36,640 nucleotides of DNA from Chlorobiota bacterium (GCA_013151215.1 JAADIS010000022.1:1-36640), one strand, 5' to 3'; numbered from the stretch's first letter, positions 14,506 to 24,140 are shown. A program made the numbers and translations. Notes: generated by a model from the letters alone, not told the origin.

Positions 14506-16890
14506 TTATGATAATTTGCGGGACGAAATTATTTTTATGCTTAATGTTGCGAAAGCCACAACGCTAATGGAGCTTACCGGCATAAGTATAGCAGCGACGA
14601 TTGGTGATAAAATTCCTTGAACAGCTATGAATATACCTGCGGCATTGTATAAAAATGAAATAATAAAGCTGATCTTCACGATTTTCATGGAAACTTTAGT
14701 GAAGTTCACGAACTCGTAAAGGTTTTTGAACTTCGATGATTCTATTATTCCTTCGCAGGCAGGAGAGAAGCTGAAGATGTCGTCCGCCACGGTCAGTCCT
14801 ACCTCGCTTTCCATCAGTGCTCCTGCATCGTTTAAACCGTCGCCTATCATCAAAACATGATTTGCTTCATTGTTGTTCATCTGTTTTATAAACTCTTTTT
14901 TGTCAGTTGGGCTTTGATTGAACAGCAATTTGGTATTTGCGCCAAATATCTTTTTTAAATTCTCTTTTTCCGAATCGTTGTCGCCTGAAAGGAGATACAG
15001 CTTATATTTCTTTTTGAAATTATTGATTACGTCTTGCAAACCTTCCCTATAAACGTTTTCTATCTTATAGTGCCCAACAACTTTGTCATGGATGAGCACA
15101 TAGACATTCGTGGAGCTCGTCTCGGTTTCTTCTTTTCCCATGACAAATTTCCTAGAGCCTATGTTTACTTTCCCCCCATCGACGTTTGCTGAAATGCCCA
15201 TTGCCGGAATTTCCAGGAAGTTGTGTATTTCCTTTAATTGCTGATTCTTTATGGAGTTGGCGATTGCTGTGCTGAGCGGATGGCTCGAATGGGAGCAGAC
15301 CGATTTGATGATGGTCTTTTCCTCTTCGCTCAACGCATCGCCCTCAAAATGCGTTTTTACTTTAGAGTTGATGGTGAGCGTTCCTGTTTTATCGAAAACT
15401 ATATGATTTGTTTTGTAAAGGTGCTCGATGACATCAGTATTTTTCAAATAAAAACCTTTCCGCCCAAAGGCCCGCAAAGTACTGCCGAAAGTAAATGGGA
15501 CTGTTAGTGCCAATGCGCACGGGCAGGCAATAATCAATACCGAGGTAAAAGCATAAATAGCCAGTCGGCTATCGGAAACAAGCCAGTACAGTCCTGCGCC
15601 AAAGGCTATTAGCAGGATGATGACAGTAAAATACTCGCTTATCTTGTTTATGGCCGAGTTCAGCTTTGCGGAAGTGTCCTTTTTGTTGCTGTCCTGATTC
15701 CACAATTGGGTGAGGTAGCTTTGCTCAACGGTCTTGAAAATCTCAAGCTCGATGGAGCTCCCGACCTGCCGCCCGCCCGCAAAAATAATTTCACCTGTTT
15801 TTTTGTTCACCGGCATCGACTCGCCTGTTACAAACGAATAATCTATATTGGCTTTGCCCTTTAGCAATTTTGCGTCGGTTGGTATCAATTCCTGGTTTCT
15901 TATAATTATCCTGTCGCCCACAAGCAGGTTTTTAATTGGGACGGATTCGGTTTTTGCTCCATCTGTTTTGCTTACGGCCACGGGGAAATACGATTTGTAA
16001 TCCCTTTCGAAGGATAATGCCTGATATGTCCTGCCTTGATACCATTTGCCTATGAGCAAGAAAAAAACTAAGCCGACCAATGAGTCGAGATATCCAATTC
16101 CCGACCCGCTTAAGATATCGTAAGTGCTTTGTGCGAAAAGAGTGAAAATGCCCAAGGTAATCGGCAAATCGATATTTATTATTTTGTGTTTTAGGCCTTT
16201 AAATGCCGAAAGATAATAATCGCTCGCACTATATAAAACAACGGGGAGAGCAAGGATAAAGCTCAGCCAACCAAAAACCTTCACAAAAACCTCCTCCAGC
16301 TGATCGCCGCCGGGCAGATATTCAGGAAAATTATATAACATGACGTTCAGGAGGCTGAAACCGGCAATGCCTATTTTTATCAGAAGGTCTTTTTCATGGT
16401 TCTTTCCTTCTTGTTTGTCCAGTTGGTCCAGTGTTATCTCCGGGGCATAATGGATGGATGCCAGGAGCTCAACTATTTCCCTCAGGCTGACCTCTTGATC
16501 CTTAAAGGTGATGCTTACGGTTTTTTTCGGAAAGTTTACGAACGACTGTAGGATGCCGGGATTTAGGGTATATAAGTTTTCCAACAGCCAAATACATGAG
16601 GCACAGTGAATTCCGGGAACAAAGAGTTTTATCTTCGAGATACCTCCATCGGAAAAGTCCAGTAAGCCTGCTAATATTTCCCCGTTATCGAGATATTCAT
16701 ATTTATCGCCAACATCCGTCCTGTCAACTTTGATTCCCGACATTGGTTGTATCTCGTAATATTTGTCGAGCTTTTTTTCGTTAAGTATTTGAAATACGGC
16801 TTTGCAGCCATGACAGCAAAAGGGCTGTCCGTCAAACATCACGGGATTTTTCCCGCAATCCTCACCGCAATGGACGCATTTCAGGCCCAC
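14506..16890 (-). CDS. ccoI: CcoI-type copper-transporting P-type ATPase
   Basis: The 794-residue protein starts with a Cys-rich ribbon (Cys5, Cys8, Cys12, Cys25/26, Cys29) typical of CcoI/FixI ATPases, then a metal-binding domain with GIHCASC (Cys96, Cys99). The P-type core has TGES, the intramembrane CPC metal site (456-458), the phosphorylated Asp500 in DKTGTLT and the hinge GDGLNDAGAL. It exports copper across the inner membrane for assembly of the CuB centre of the oxidase. It stops 2 bases after the DUF3365 gene begins its own frame upstream, so ccoI follows DUF3365 almost without a gap. Confidence 0.95.
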   Translation of the reverse strand: MGLKCVHCGEDCGKNPVMFDGQPFCCHGCKAVFQILNEKKLDKYYEIQPMSGIKVDRTDVGDKYEYLDNGEILAGLLDFSDGGISKIKLFVPGIHCASCIWLLENLYTLNPGILQSFVNFPKKTVSITFKDQEVSLREIVELLASIHYAPEITLDQLDKQEGKNHEKDLLIKIGIAGFSLLNVMLYNFPEYLPGGDQLEEVFVKVFGWLSFILALPVVLYSASDYYLSAFKGLKHKIINIDLPITLGIFTLFAQSTYDILSGSGIGYLDSLVGLVFFLLIGKWYQGRTYQALSFERDYKSYFPVAVSKTDGAKTESVPIKNLLVGDRIIIRNQELIPTDAKLLKGKANIDYSFVTGESMPVNKKTGEIIFAGGRQVGSSIELEIFKTVEQSYLTQLWNQDSNKKDTSAKLNSAINKISEYFTVIILLIAFGAGLYWLVSDSRLAIYAFTSVLIIACPCALALTVPFTFGSTLRAFGRKGFYLKNTDVIEHLYKTNHIVFDKTGTLTINSKVKTHFEGDALSEEEKTIIKSVCSHSSHPLSTAIANSIKNQQLKEIHNFLEIPAMGISANVDGGKVNIGSRKFVMGKEETETSSTNVYVLIHDKVVGHYKIENVYREGLQDVINNFKKKYKLYLLSGDNDSEKENLKKIFGANTKLLFNQSPTDKKEFIKQMNNNEANHVLMIGDGLNDAGALMESEVGLTVADDIFSFSPACEGIIESSKFKNLYEFVNFTKVSMKIVKISFIISFLYNAAGIFIAVQGILSPIVAAILMPVSSISVVAFATLSIKIISSRKLS

Positions 16891-16891
16891 T

Positions 16892-17554
16892 TCATTGGTT
16901 TATGTAATAACCTGGGAAAGTAATCTTCCACATGCCTCTCATGTCAACAGCCTTGAAATCAATTGCTTTATCATTAGGATAGAGTTCCTTGATTTTCGAT
17001 GCCACATCCGGGTTTATGTCCTTTTCAACATTGCCATGGCAGTTCAGGCAAATAGGCCGCATAGTGATGGGTGCATAATAAACAGGCTTGTGCTGTGCGT
17101 TTATTTGTATTCTCGGGCGCATGGGCGTATTTGAAATCCATGCCAATACGAAATCTTTATAAATCCGTTTCTCCTGATCGTTCATCCTGTTGTTGGGATT
17201 ACGGTTTTTAGTGGCCAGGCGCTTTATGATCGCTTGTTTTGCATAAGATACCGAGTCGGAGATCTGCATTGCGCTCTCGTTGCAATATTCAATGGCGTGC
17301 AGCATCCCCCCCTCTTTTATGGCTTTTCTCATCTTGACCTGAAAAGTGTTCTGCATTTCTGCGGCCATGGTTTTTCCTTGTTGCAACAATGCTTTTTTTG
17401 TGCTGTCGTCCAGGCTGATATTAATGACTTGCTCAGGAGTGATTTCAATTGGTTTGTATTCCTCCTTTTGTTGGGGTTTTGTTTCTTTAGCTTGCTGATC
17501 GCAAGAAAATAAAAGTACTGAAAATGCTATTAATAATATATAATTAATTTTCAT
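16892..17554 (-). CDS. DUF3365 single-haem lipoprotein
   Basis: The product (220 residues) has a lipoprotein-type signal peptide (FSVLLFSC, Cys18). A DUF3365 domain follows, with the conserved AIEYCNESA and MRPICLNCHG segments, the latter holding a c-type haem motif CLNCH (Cys169, Cys172, His173). DUF3365 is related to haem-PAS-like sensor modules (Tll0287 type) and can stand alone or feed kinases. Here it is free-standing between an FKBP isomerase and ccoI (1-base gap to the latter), so it is likely a periplasmic haem or redox protein used with the oxidase; this role is inferred. Confidence 0.85.
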   Translation of the reverse strand: MKINYILLIAFSVLLFSCDQQAKETKPQQKEEYKPIEITPEQVINISLDDSTKKALLQQGKTMAAEMQNTFQVKMRKAIKEGGMLHAIEYCNESAMQISDSVSYAKQAIIKRLATKNRNPNNRMNDQEKRIYKDFVLAWISNTPMRPRIQINAQHKPVYYAPITMRPICLNCHGNVEKDINPDVASKIKELYPNDKAIDFKAVDMRGMWKITFPGYYINQ

Positions 17555-17557
17555 GAT

Positions 17558-18007
17558 TTATGAATTTGATTCAACGGATAAAACTTTGCCCACAAAAATA
17601 AGATTTTCTCCCGCTAAAGGATGATTAAAATCTAAAGTAACGGCATCTTTAAGGATTTTTATAATTTTCCCGTGATGTTTGTTCCCTTTGTCATCGTTCA
17701 TGGGGATTACGTTTCCTATTTGAATCATCTTATCATCAACTTTGCCATCAACCTCAAAAGTATCCAATGGGATGTCGAATATGGCATATGGATCGCTTGG
17801 TCCGTAGGCGTTCTCGGCTTTTATGGTAATGTTGAAATCTTCCTCTTTCGAAAGGCCTGATAATTTTTCTTCAAATTCGGGAAGTAATTGCTTAATTCCA
17901 AAGGTAAACTCTGCAGGCGTGTCTTCCTTTATTTCCTCAATTATCTTCCCCGATGAGGTTTTTAATGTATATGTTAATTTGGCTTTCGTGCCAGATGATA
18001 TTTTCAT
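17558..18007 (-). CDS. FKBP-type peptidyl-prolyl isomerase, SlyD-like
   Basis: From the ATG at 18005-18007 the product is 149 residues and begins MKISSGTKAKLTYTLK. FKBP strands flank an inserted-flap region; FTFGIKQLLPEFEEKLSGL and AENAYGPSDPYAIFDIP match the SlyD/FkpA-like group, as does the DFNHPLAGENLIF end. It lacks the His-rich metal tail of SlyD and has no signal peptide, so it should be a cytoplasmic chaperone-isomerase. It begins the cbb3 unit, 3 bases upstream of the DUF3365 gene. A TTG 15 bases upstream is an unlikely alternative start. Confidence 0.85.
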   Translation of the reverse strand: MKISSGTKAKLTYTLKTSSGKIIEEIKEDTPAEFTFGIKQLLPEFEEKLSGLSKEEDFNITIKAENAYGPSDPYAIFDIPLDTFEVDGKVDDKMIQIGNVIPMNDDKGNKHHGKIIKILKDAVTLDFNHPLAGENLIFVGKVLSVESNS

Positions 18008-18019
18008 TTTTTTTGTTTG

Positions 18020-18048
18020 CAAAGGTAATAATCAAATTGAATACGCAA
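18020..18048 (-). promoter_or_regulatory. Putative promoter of the FKBP-DUF3365-ccoI unit
   Basis: TACCTTTG (18020-18027, minus strand) fits TAnnTTTG, with a weaker TTGC at 18045-18048 in the -33 region (17-base gap). The predicted start site would leave only a short leader before the FKBP ATG. Confidence 0.3.
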
Positions 18049-18171
18049 TCAGGCTCAATAGGTTTCAGAAGCGATGATTATACTTTTTGCGGCAATGTAT
18101 TCAATCTAAATGGAGATTTAAAAAAGCCAAAAAATTTAAAAACAAAAGCCAAGACTATTTATAGTTCCATA

Positions 18172-18572
18172 TCAATTTTTAATCCATTTCCCTGTTTCAA
18201 ACAATCCACTTTTATTATAAATTTTGTAGATATATGTGCCGGTTTTAAGAAATGATGTTTCAATTTCGGCGCTTTTTCCAATAATTTCGTTTTTAAGTAT
18301 AAGCTCGCCATTTATATTGTAAAGTTCTACGGTGCTTTCAGGGTATTGGGCAGCAACTCTTATATTAAATTTGGTGGTTCCGGGATTTGGAAAAACTATG
18401 GCTTCATGCATTAAGTTGCTATTGTTTTCTTCTGTTGAAGTTAACAAGCCCTGATTGTTTAATTTTAAAATGTAAATGTCTCTTTCGAGTTCGTTGGTGT
18501 TTTCATAATCATATTTTGAGCCACCTAATAAGCATCCTCCATCATTGGTTGCTAGAACGGAGTTCATTATAT
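18172..18572 (-). pseudogene. C-terminal fragment of a T9SS-exported repeat protein
   Basis: Reading leftward from 18572, the frame encodes YIMNSVLATNDGGCLLGGS, then KYDYENTNELERDIYILKL and a T9SS type A sorting domain starting EAIVFPNPG and ending FETGKWIKN. The first part resembles one blade of an SVQQT.DGG-type repeat protein. There is no start codon, signal peptide or further repeats: upstream, the frame runs without a break into a 51-bp piece of the UbiA-like gene (18573-18623). It is therefore the tail of a broken exported protein. Confidence 0.7.
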
Positions 18573-18623
18573 AATAAGCATTCCTAGTCATCTTAATGTC
18601 AGCATAAAACATCAAAATCAATA
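18573..18623. repeat. Left copy of an exact 51-bp direct repeat
   Basis: These 51 bases are identical, in the same orientation, to 32480-32530 inside the UbiA-like gene (coding for FYADIKMTRNAY there). Identity stops sharply on both sides. The two copies bracket 13.9 kb. Confidence 0.95.
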
Positions 18624-18893
18624 TTTGTCTGAAGGATGGACGATCTGACTTTTTGCCTAACTTTGCTCCTATGGGAAATTTCGTAAGTAATTTTTGTGTT
18701 TTGCAACAGCAATTATCGAAATTTTGGGCTTCCCTTTTTTGTTAATTTGTTCAGCCAGTTATAAATATACCTACATTTACATTTATTTCCATTTTTGTGA
18801 GTGTCTTATCCTGAATATCAAAATCATTGTTCTTTGCTGAGAAGATATTCATTTCGACTATTATTATAAATGCTCTAACTTCAATAAAGAAAT
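18624..18893 (+). other. Upstream region of the LytTR regulator
   Basis: These 270 bases hold no gene. They lead into the plus-strand regulator-kinase operon and should contain its promoter. A near match to the -7 element (TTAATTTG at about 18740) is imperfect, and I cannot place the start of transcription. No Shine-Dalgarno sequence precedes the ATG at 18894. Confidence 0.4.
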
Positions 18894-19643
18894 ATGCCAG
18901 CACAAAATATCCAACAACTTTCAGCCATCATCGTTGATGACGAACTCTATGGTAGAGAAAATCTGAAGCAAATTCTTGTAGCATATTGCCCTGAAATCGA
19001 GATTCTTGGCCTGGCTAACTCAGTGGTCAGAGCAAAAGAACTTGTTAGTCAGGTAAATCCTGAGGTAGTATTTCTCGATATCAACATGCCGGTACTCGAT
19101 GGGTTCGACTTTCTTGAAGAATATGATGAACGAAGCTTCATGGTCGTATTCGTGAGTGCTCATGAGGAATTTGGCATTAATGCTGTAAAAGCCGGTGCTG
19201 TTGATTACATCCTTAAACCCATCAGTATAAAAGAGCTTAAACAAACCGTGAAGAAACTTTTATCGCTACAGCAAAAGGTAATAAGAGTGGAAACTGCTCA
19301 GCAACCCGATAAATTAGTTATTCCTTACACTCATGGATTTAAGGTTCTTGTTATTGATGATATCATAAGGCTTGAAGCCGATGGATGTTACACAACAATA
19401 ACGACTAATGACGGGAAGAATATCATCGTTTCACGTACACTTAAAGATTTTGAAGACACCCTGTCGAAAGATAAATTTTTCAGAACACACAAATCACATC
19501 TTATCAACCTCAAGTATATCAAAGACTATTCGAACCTCAGCGGAAACAATGTCACCATGACCGATGGGAGCAGGGTTGAAATATCGCGCAGGAAAGCACC
19601 GGATTTTATCCAAAAAGTTAAATCATTTTTGAAGACAGTCTGA
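18894..19643 (+). CDS. LytTR-family response regulator
   Basis: The 249-residue protein has a receiver domain (about 9-125) with the acidic pocket DDE (15-17), phospho-acceptor Asp62 in FLDINMP, and Lys108 in DYILKP. A LytTR DNA-binding domain follows (about 145-247: VLVIDDIIRLEADGCYTTI, FFRTHKSHLINLKYI, DGSRVEISRRK). It ends 2 bases before the sensor kinase ATG, so the two are translationally coupled and form a two-component pair. LytTR regulators usually bind paired imperfect direct repeats about 10 bases apart upstream of exported-protein genes; the following surface-protein genes are the natural targets. Confidence 0.95.
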   Translation: MPAQNIQQLSAIIVDDELYGRENLKQILVAYCPEIEILGLANSVVRAKELVSQVNPEVVFLDINMPVLDGFDFLEEYDERSFMVVFVSAHEEFGINAVKAGAVDYILKPISIKELKQTVKKLLSLQQKVIRVETAQQPDKLVIPYTHGFKVLVIDDIIRLEADGCYTTITTNDGKNIIVSRTLKDFEDTLSKDKFFRTHKSHLINLKYIKDYSNLSGNNVTMTDGSRVEISRRKAPDFIQKVKSFLKTV

Positions 19644-19645
19644 TT

Positions 19646-22600
19646 ATGACTATCCGGACTTTCATACTCACTCTAATCGGGATGCTGCTGACAGTTGCTA
19701 TTTATCCACAGACACCCTCTTATTATCATTATACATCCTCGGACGGATTGGCCTCTTCTACGGTATATCAGATTATTCAGGATCGTGATGGTTTTATCTG
19801 GTTCGCCACGGCCAATGGATTAAGCAAATTTGACGGAAAGCAATTTACGACATACAGAACTATGGATGGTCTTAATTCCAACTCGATTATATCTATAGCA
19901 GAAGGAGATAAAGGTGAATTATACATTGGTAATTTTGAAAAAGGAATAAATATTTTAAAAGATGGAATAATTAAGAATTACTACAGTAATGTTAATGGCA
20001 GAAACATTGTAATATCCTTCTTAATGATTGATTCGTCGAAAAAGAACGAACAAACCATTTTTGCCTATGGCCGCTGGGGAATTATAATCGTAATCAGTGA
20101 AAAAAAATCTACCGGACTAACTTCCTCCATTATTAAAAAGCCGTCACTACGAATATATAAATTAGAAAAACTACAAAATGGTAATATAATGGCTTTAACT
20201 ACCACAGGACTTCACCAGTTAAAAGATAGTCTATTCTCAAAAGTACCTATCAACGGTCTTTCAGATACTTTAATATATTGTCTTGCCAATAGTAATGACG
20301 GCAGCTACCTTATCGGTACAAAAGGAATGATCTATAGGATCAAAAAAAATACTGTAATCGGAAGTTATAAGATAGATATAGCTGGCAATAATGAGGTGGT
20401 AACCATTTTATGCGACAGAAATAATAATATCTGGTTTTCTATTATGAACAAAGGCTTTTACTTTATTGCCAGTGGTTCAAACAAAATCATTGATATGGGA
20501 ACTAAATTGGGATTACAGAATACGCTTGTTAACACCTACTTCGAAGACAAGGAAGGAAATATATGGGTAAGTGCTTTTGGTAAAGGTGTTTATTGCCTGA
20601 ATAATCTTTATCTAACGAGTTATAATGAGAACGACGGCTTAAGCAATAACAACGTTTATGCCATTGCAAACGACAAGTATGGCAATTTAATACTTGGTAC
20701 ATTCAACGGTATTAGTGTTTTAAAAAATGAAAGTCTTACCTCAATAAAAAAGCTTTTTTTTAAAACCCAGACCGAATATATTTATTCAATTAAAAACATT
20801 AATAATGAATTCTATGTCGGTGGTGCGCTCATGTTTAATAAAATAATAGATATTTCTTTTCAGGGAATTAAGCTGCACATGTTCCAAGGACTATCATTTT
20901 GTAAACTAAGAAATGGACTATACCTCATTGGATCTTGGTCAAATTCTATAAGAGCAAGCAGAGAGTTTAATCTTGATAGTAAATTTTCTACGTTTATTGT
21001 TTTCGGAGATAGTTTCACTTTAAACCGCATAAATGATATTTTTGAAGACACAAAGAAGAATACCTGGATTGCGACAAGTCTTGGTTTATGTAAAGCATCC
21101 ATCCAGATTGATAAAACAGGAAAGGTAGTATTGAAAAAGTCTTTTTTTTCGACCAATCCCGTTCTGAGTTCGAAAACAAATTCAATCTATCAAGACAACA
21201 ACCACAATGTTTGGTTTGCTGGAGAAATGGGAATCGCCCGTTATAATCTCCAAAACGATTCGGTTTACACCTACACAAAAATTAATGGCTACGACCTTTC
21301 CTCATCCACATCCATAGTGTCGGATAACCAGAACAGATTGTGGATCGGAAATATGAAAGGGCTTTATTTATTTTCTGGGGATTCAGTTAAGTACCTCAAC
21401 AGGCAAACCGGTCTTGCATCAAACGAAGTACTTTCGCTTAGTTACAACAGCATAGGGAATTCTCTTATTATTGGCACGAGTAATGGTATCTCGTTTTTAG
21501 ATATCAGTTTGTTCAACAACTACAATCCGTCTCCACCCAGTATGAAAGTCACCAGCATTAAAGCCGGTGATTCGGTTTATACTAATTACACCGATTTGGT
21601 ATTTAAACCGGACCAGCATGATATAACTATCGACTTTAAGGCATTATATTTTTCTTCGCCGGGCTCGGTAAAATATAAGTACAAACTGGACAATGAATGG
21701 ATTACCACTGATTACGGCTCCCTCAATTTTATCACACTTAGAAGTGGAACTTATGAACTTCAAATCATGGCCAAAGCACAAAACACCGGCTGGAGCGAAC
21801 CCTGTTTATTAAGCTTTCGCATTTTGCCCCGTTTCACCGAAACCCTCTGGTTTTATATTTTGATCATCCTGTCATTTATAGTTATATCGCTTTTTATTTT
21901 GATTTTAAGTTTGAGAATGAATACCAAAAAGATTAGAAGTGAACTAGAACTTACAGAAAGGATTAACGAACTAAAACATCAGGCTTTATCCGCCATGATG
22001 AATCCTCATTTTATTTCCAATTCACTTAATTCAGTACAATATCTGGTTAATAGCAAAAAGTATGAACAAGCCAATGAGTATATAGCCATGATGGCCAAAT
22101 TGATGAGGAAAAATTTGGATACAGCCGGTCAAGCATTTATTCAACTATCAGAGGAAATTACACGGTTAAAATTATATCTGGATATTGAAAAATTAAGGTT
22201 TCAGGAAAACTTTACGTTTGAAATTGTTGTGGGAACAGATGTTAACCCCGATGTGATTATGATACCCAATATGATCATCCAACCTTTTGTGGAAAATTCG
22301 CTTTGGCATGGGATTATCAATTCCGGGAACAAAGGGCTTTTGACCGTTTCATTTAATTTTGAAGATGTGGATATTGATTCGATTGTATGCCAATCGTTGA
22401 TTATTAAGGTAACAGACAATGGAATTGGCATTAAAGAAGCCAAGAAGCATAAGAAAGAAGATCACATCTCCAAAGGGATACACATTATTGAAGAACGCCT
22501 CAGTTTGCTGAGCACAAAAATGCATCTTCCACAACCAATAATGTTCGAAGATTTAAGCAGCCAGGATAATGACTCTCAAGGTACAAAAGTCATTATTTCA

Positions 22601-22672
22601 CTTCCTCCCCCACTATATAAAATTTCCATTCCCGAAGCAAATCCTGCCACTCCACTTACCGTTAAATTATAA
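19646..22672 (+). CDS. Reg_prop/Y_Y_Y sensor histidine kinase (LytS-type His_kinase)
   Basis: This 1008-residue kinase starts with a signal peptide (about 1-22). A long periplasmic region of Reg_prop beta-propeller repeats follows (for example DGLASSTVYQIIQDRDGFIWFATANGL). A Y_Y_Y domain (about 635-725) precedes one membrane helix (about 734-756). The kinase core is the PF06580 kind: phospho-acceptor His788 in MMNPHFISNSLNS, an N-box QPFVENSLWHG and a G-box DNGIGI. The usual family sequence is NPHFIFNSLNS, so Phe-to-Ser is an oddity. It pairs with the LytTR regulator before it. The ligand is unknown; the architecture recalls polysaccharide sensors, but there are no Sus genes nearby. Confidence 0.93.
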   Translation: MTIRTFILTLIGMLLTVAIYPQTPSYYHYTSSDGLASSTVYQIIQDRDGFIWFATANGLSKFDGKQFTTYRTMDGLNSNSIISIAEGDKGELYIGNFEKGINILKDGIIKNYYSNVNGRNIVISFLMIDSSKKNEQTIFAYGRWGIIIVISEKKSTGLTSSIIKKPSLRIYKLEKLQNGNIMALTTTGLHQLKDSLFSKVPINGLSDTLIYCLANSNDGSYLIGTKGMIYRIKKNTVIGSYKIDIAGNNEVVTILCDRNNNIWFSIMNKGFYFIASGSNKIIDMGTKLGLQNTLVNTYFEDKEGNIWVSAFGKGVYCLNNLYLTSYNENDGLSNNNVYAIANDKYGNLILGTFNGISVLKNESLTSIKKLFFKTQTEYIYSIKNINNEFYVGGALMFNKIIDISFQGIKLHMFQGLSFCKLRNGLYLIGSWSNSIRASREFNLDSKFSTFIVFGDSFTLNRINDIFEDTKKNTWIATSLGLCKASIQIDKTGKVVLKKSFFSTNPVLSSKTNSIYQDNNHNVWFAGEMGIARYNLQNDSVYTYTKINGYDLSSSTSIVSDNQNRLWIGNMKGLYLFSGDSVKYLNRQTGLASNEVLSLSYNSIGNSLIIGTSNGISFLDISLFNNYNPSPPSMKVTSIKAGDSVYTNYTDLVFKPDQHDITIDFKALYFSSPGSVKYKYKLDNEWITTDYGSLNFITLRSGTYELQIMAKAQNTGWSEPCLLSFRILPRFTETLWFYILIILSFIVISLFILILSLRMNTKKIRSELELTERINELKHQALSAMMNPHFISNSLNSVQYLVNSKKYEQANEYIAMMAKLMRKNLDTAGQAFIQLSEEITRLKLYLDIEKLRFQENFTFEIVVGTDVNPDVIMIPNMIIQPFVENSLWHGIINSGNKGLLTVSFNFEDVDIDSIVCQSLIIKVTDNGIGIKEAKKHKKEDHISKGIHIIEERLSLLSTKMHLPQPIMFEDLSSQDNDSQGTKVIISLPPPLYKISIPEANPATPLTVKL

Positions 22673-22773
22673 TTACCTACCGTTCGTTTAATAGCATATA
22701 CCTTCCATTGGTTAGGTATTGCATTACCTCCTTGTTATGTCTAGGTTTGATGAAAATTAAATAAAACATATTG

Positions 22774-23019
22774 ATGATTATTAAAAAGCTAGTCGGATTA
22801 TTCTCAAAAAAGCATACTGAATCCGCCCCCCTGATCATAATTAAGAAAAATACTTCTGCTGATAATATTAAAGAATACCAATCAATTGAGGAAGCCATAC
22901 TTGATCTGGAAAACGATCCAAATGTTTCTTTTGAAAAAATAGAGAAATTAAGATCGTCATTTAAGAATCTGAAAAACAAAACTTCTATAAAGATTAAAAA
23001 TGGTGAAATAATAAACTAA
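22774..23019 (+). CDS. Small hypothetical protein
   Basis: This 81-residue, Lys/Glu-rich protein begins MIIKKLVGLFSKKH and contains a probable helical pair around IKEYQSIEEAILDLENDP and FEKIEKLRSSFKNLKNK. It has no signal peptide, membrane segment or recognisable domain. The ATG at 22774 is preferred over an in-frame TTG three bases upstream. It lies between the kinase and the exported proteins on the same strand, with 32 bases to the next gene. Confidence 0.6.
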   Translation: MIIKKLVGLFSKKHTESAPLIIIKKNTSADNIKEYQSIEEAILDLENDPNVSFEKIEKLRSSFKNLKNKTSIKIKNGEIIN

Positions 23020-23051
23020 AATCAATTTTTAACTACAAAAACTTAAACTTT

Positions 23052-24119
23052 ATGAAAAAACTACTAACAGTATTATGTGCTATTTTTTTAATAGCGAATA
23101 TCATGGCTCAACCACCACAAAAATTAAGTTACCAGGCTGTAATACGCGATGGTAGCAACGAGCTGGTAATCAACCAGGGTATCGGTATGCAAATCAGTAT
23201 TTTGCAAGGCTCAGCAAGTGGAACAGAGGCTTTCAAAGAAATGTATAATCCAAATCCGCAAACCAATTCCAACGGATTAGTAACTATTGAAATTGGTACA
23301 GGAATACCACTAATTGGAACTTTTGAGTTAATTGACTGGGCAAATGGACCTTATTTTCTTAAAACGGAAACTGATCCGAATGGAGGAACTGACTATACTA
23401 TTGTTGGCACAAGTGAATTATTAAGCGTGCCTTATGCTTTATATGCAGAAACCGCACAAAACATTACTGGAGGAGAACTTGATCCTGTATTTAGTGCTTC
23501 CGTGGCAAGTGGAATTACAGCAACAGATACTGCATATTGGAACAATAAGCAAGACCAATTAACTGCTGGTAGCGGTATCGAAATTACTAATGATACTATC
23601 AGTGCTACTACTTATGCAATTGGTGATTTTGTAAACGGAGGTGTTGTCTTTTGGGTGGACGAATCCGGTCAACACGGTTTGGTTTGTGCAAAAGAAAATC
23701 AAGGTACAGGAGTAAGATGGTATGCCGGTGGAGCCTATGCCAATACTATGGCCTTTGGAGATGGTCCTTTATCGGGAAATATGAATACAATGCTCATTAT
23801 TGCCGATCAAGGGCTGGGAGATGGGAACACTTATGCCGCTTACGTTTGTTCCATATTGGTAATTACCGAAGAAAGTATAACTTATGGTGATTGGTACCTG
23901 CCCTCTAAAGAAGAATTAAACCTGATATACCAAAATAAAGAGGCAATTAATACTACAGCTCTGGCACATGGCGGCACCAATTTTCCAAATTATATTTTTT
24001 GGAGTTCTACTGAGCAACCAAACGCCATATACGCATGGGCTCAATATTTCTACGATGGTTCCCAGGTCAATGGCGCCAAGAATTCTGTGTATTGGATACG
24101 TGCAATTAGGGCTTTTTAA
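23052..24119 (+). CDS. Exported DUF1566-like (Fib_succ_major-type) protein
   Basis: The 355-residue product has a signal peptide (1-19, ending IMAQ). An N-terminal domain common in Bacteroidota exported proteins follows: PPQKLSYQAVIRDGSNELV, ISILQGSASGTE and GTSELLSVPYALYAE (to about residue 137). After a linker, the C-terminal domain (about 180-355) begins GDFVNGGVVFWVDESGQHGLV and contains WYLPSKEELNLIYQNK, IFWSSTEQP and WIRAIRAF, the pattern of DUF1566/Fib_succ_major lectin-like modules. It has no T9SS sorting domain. Probably a surface or secreted adhesin-like protein. Confidence 0.8.
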   Translation: MKKLLTVLCAIFLIANIMAQPPQKLSYQAVIRDGSNELVINQGIGMQISILQGSASGTEAFKEMYNPNPQTNSNGLVTIEIGTGIPLIGTFELIDWANGPYFLKTETDPNGGTDYTIVGTSELLSVPYALYAETAQNITGGELDPVFSASVASGITATDTAYWNNKQDQLTAGSGIEITNDTISATTYAIGDFVNGGVVFWVDESGQHGLVCAKENQGTGVRWYAGGAYANTMAFGDGPLSGNMNTMLIIADQGLGDGNTYAAYVCSILVITEESITYGDWYLPSKEELNLIYQNKEAINTTALAHGGTNFPNYIFWSSTEQPNAIYAWAQYFYDGSQVNGAKNSVYWIRAIRAF

Positions 24120-24140
24120 TTTTTTAATAAACTAATTATA

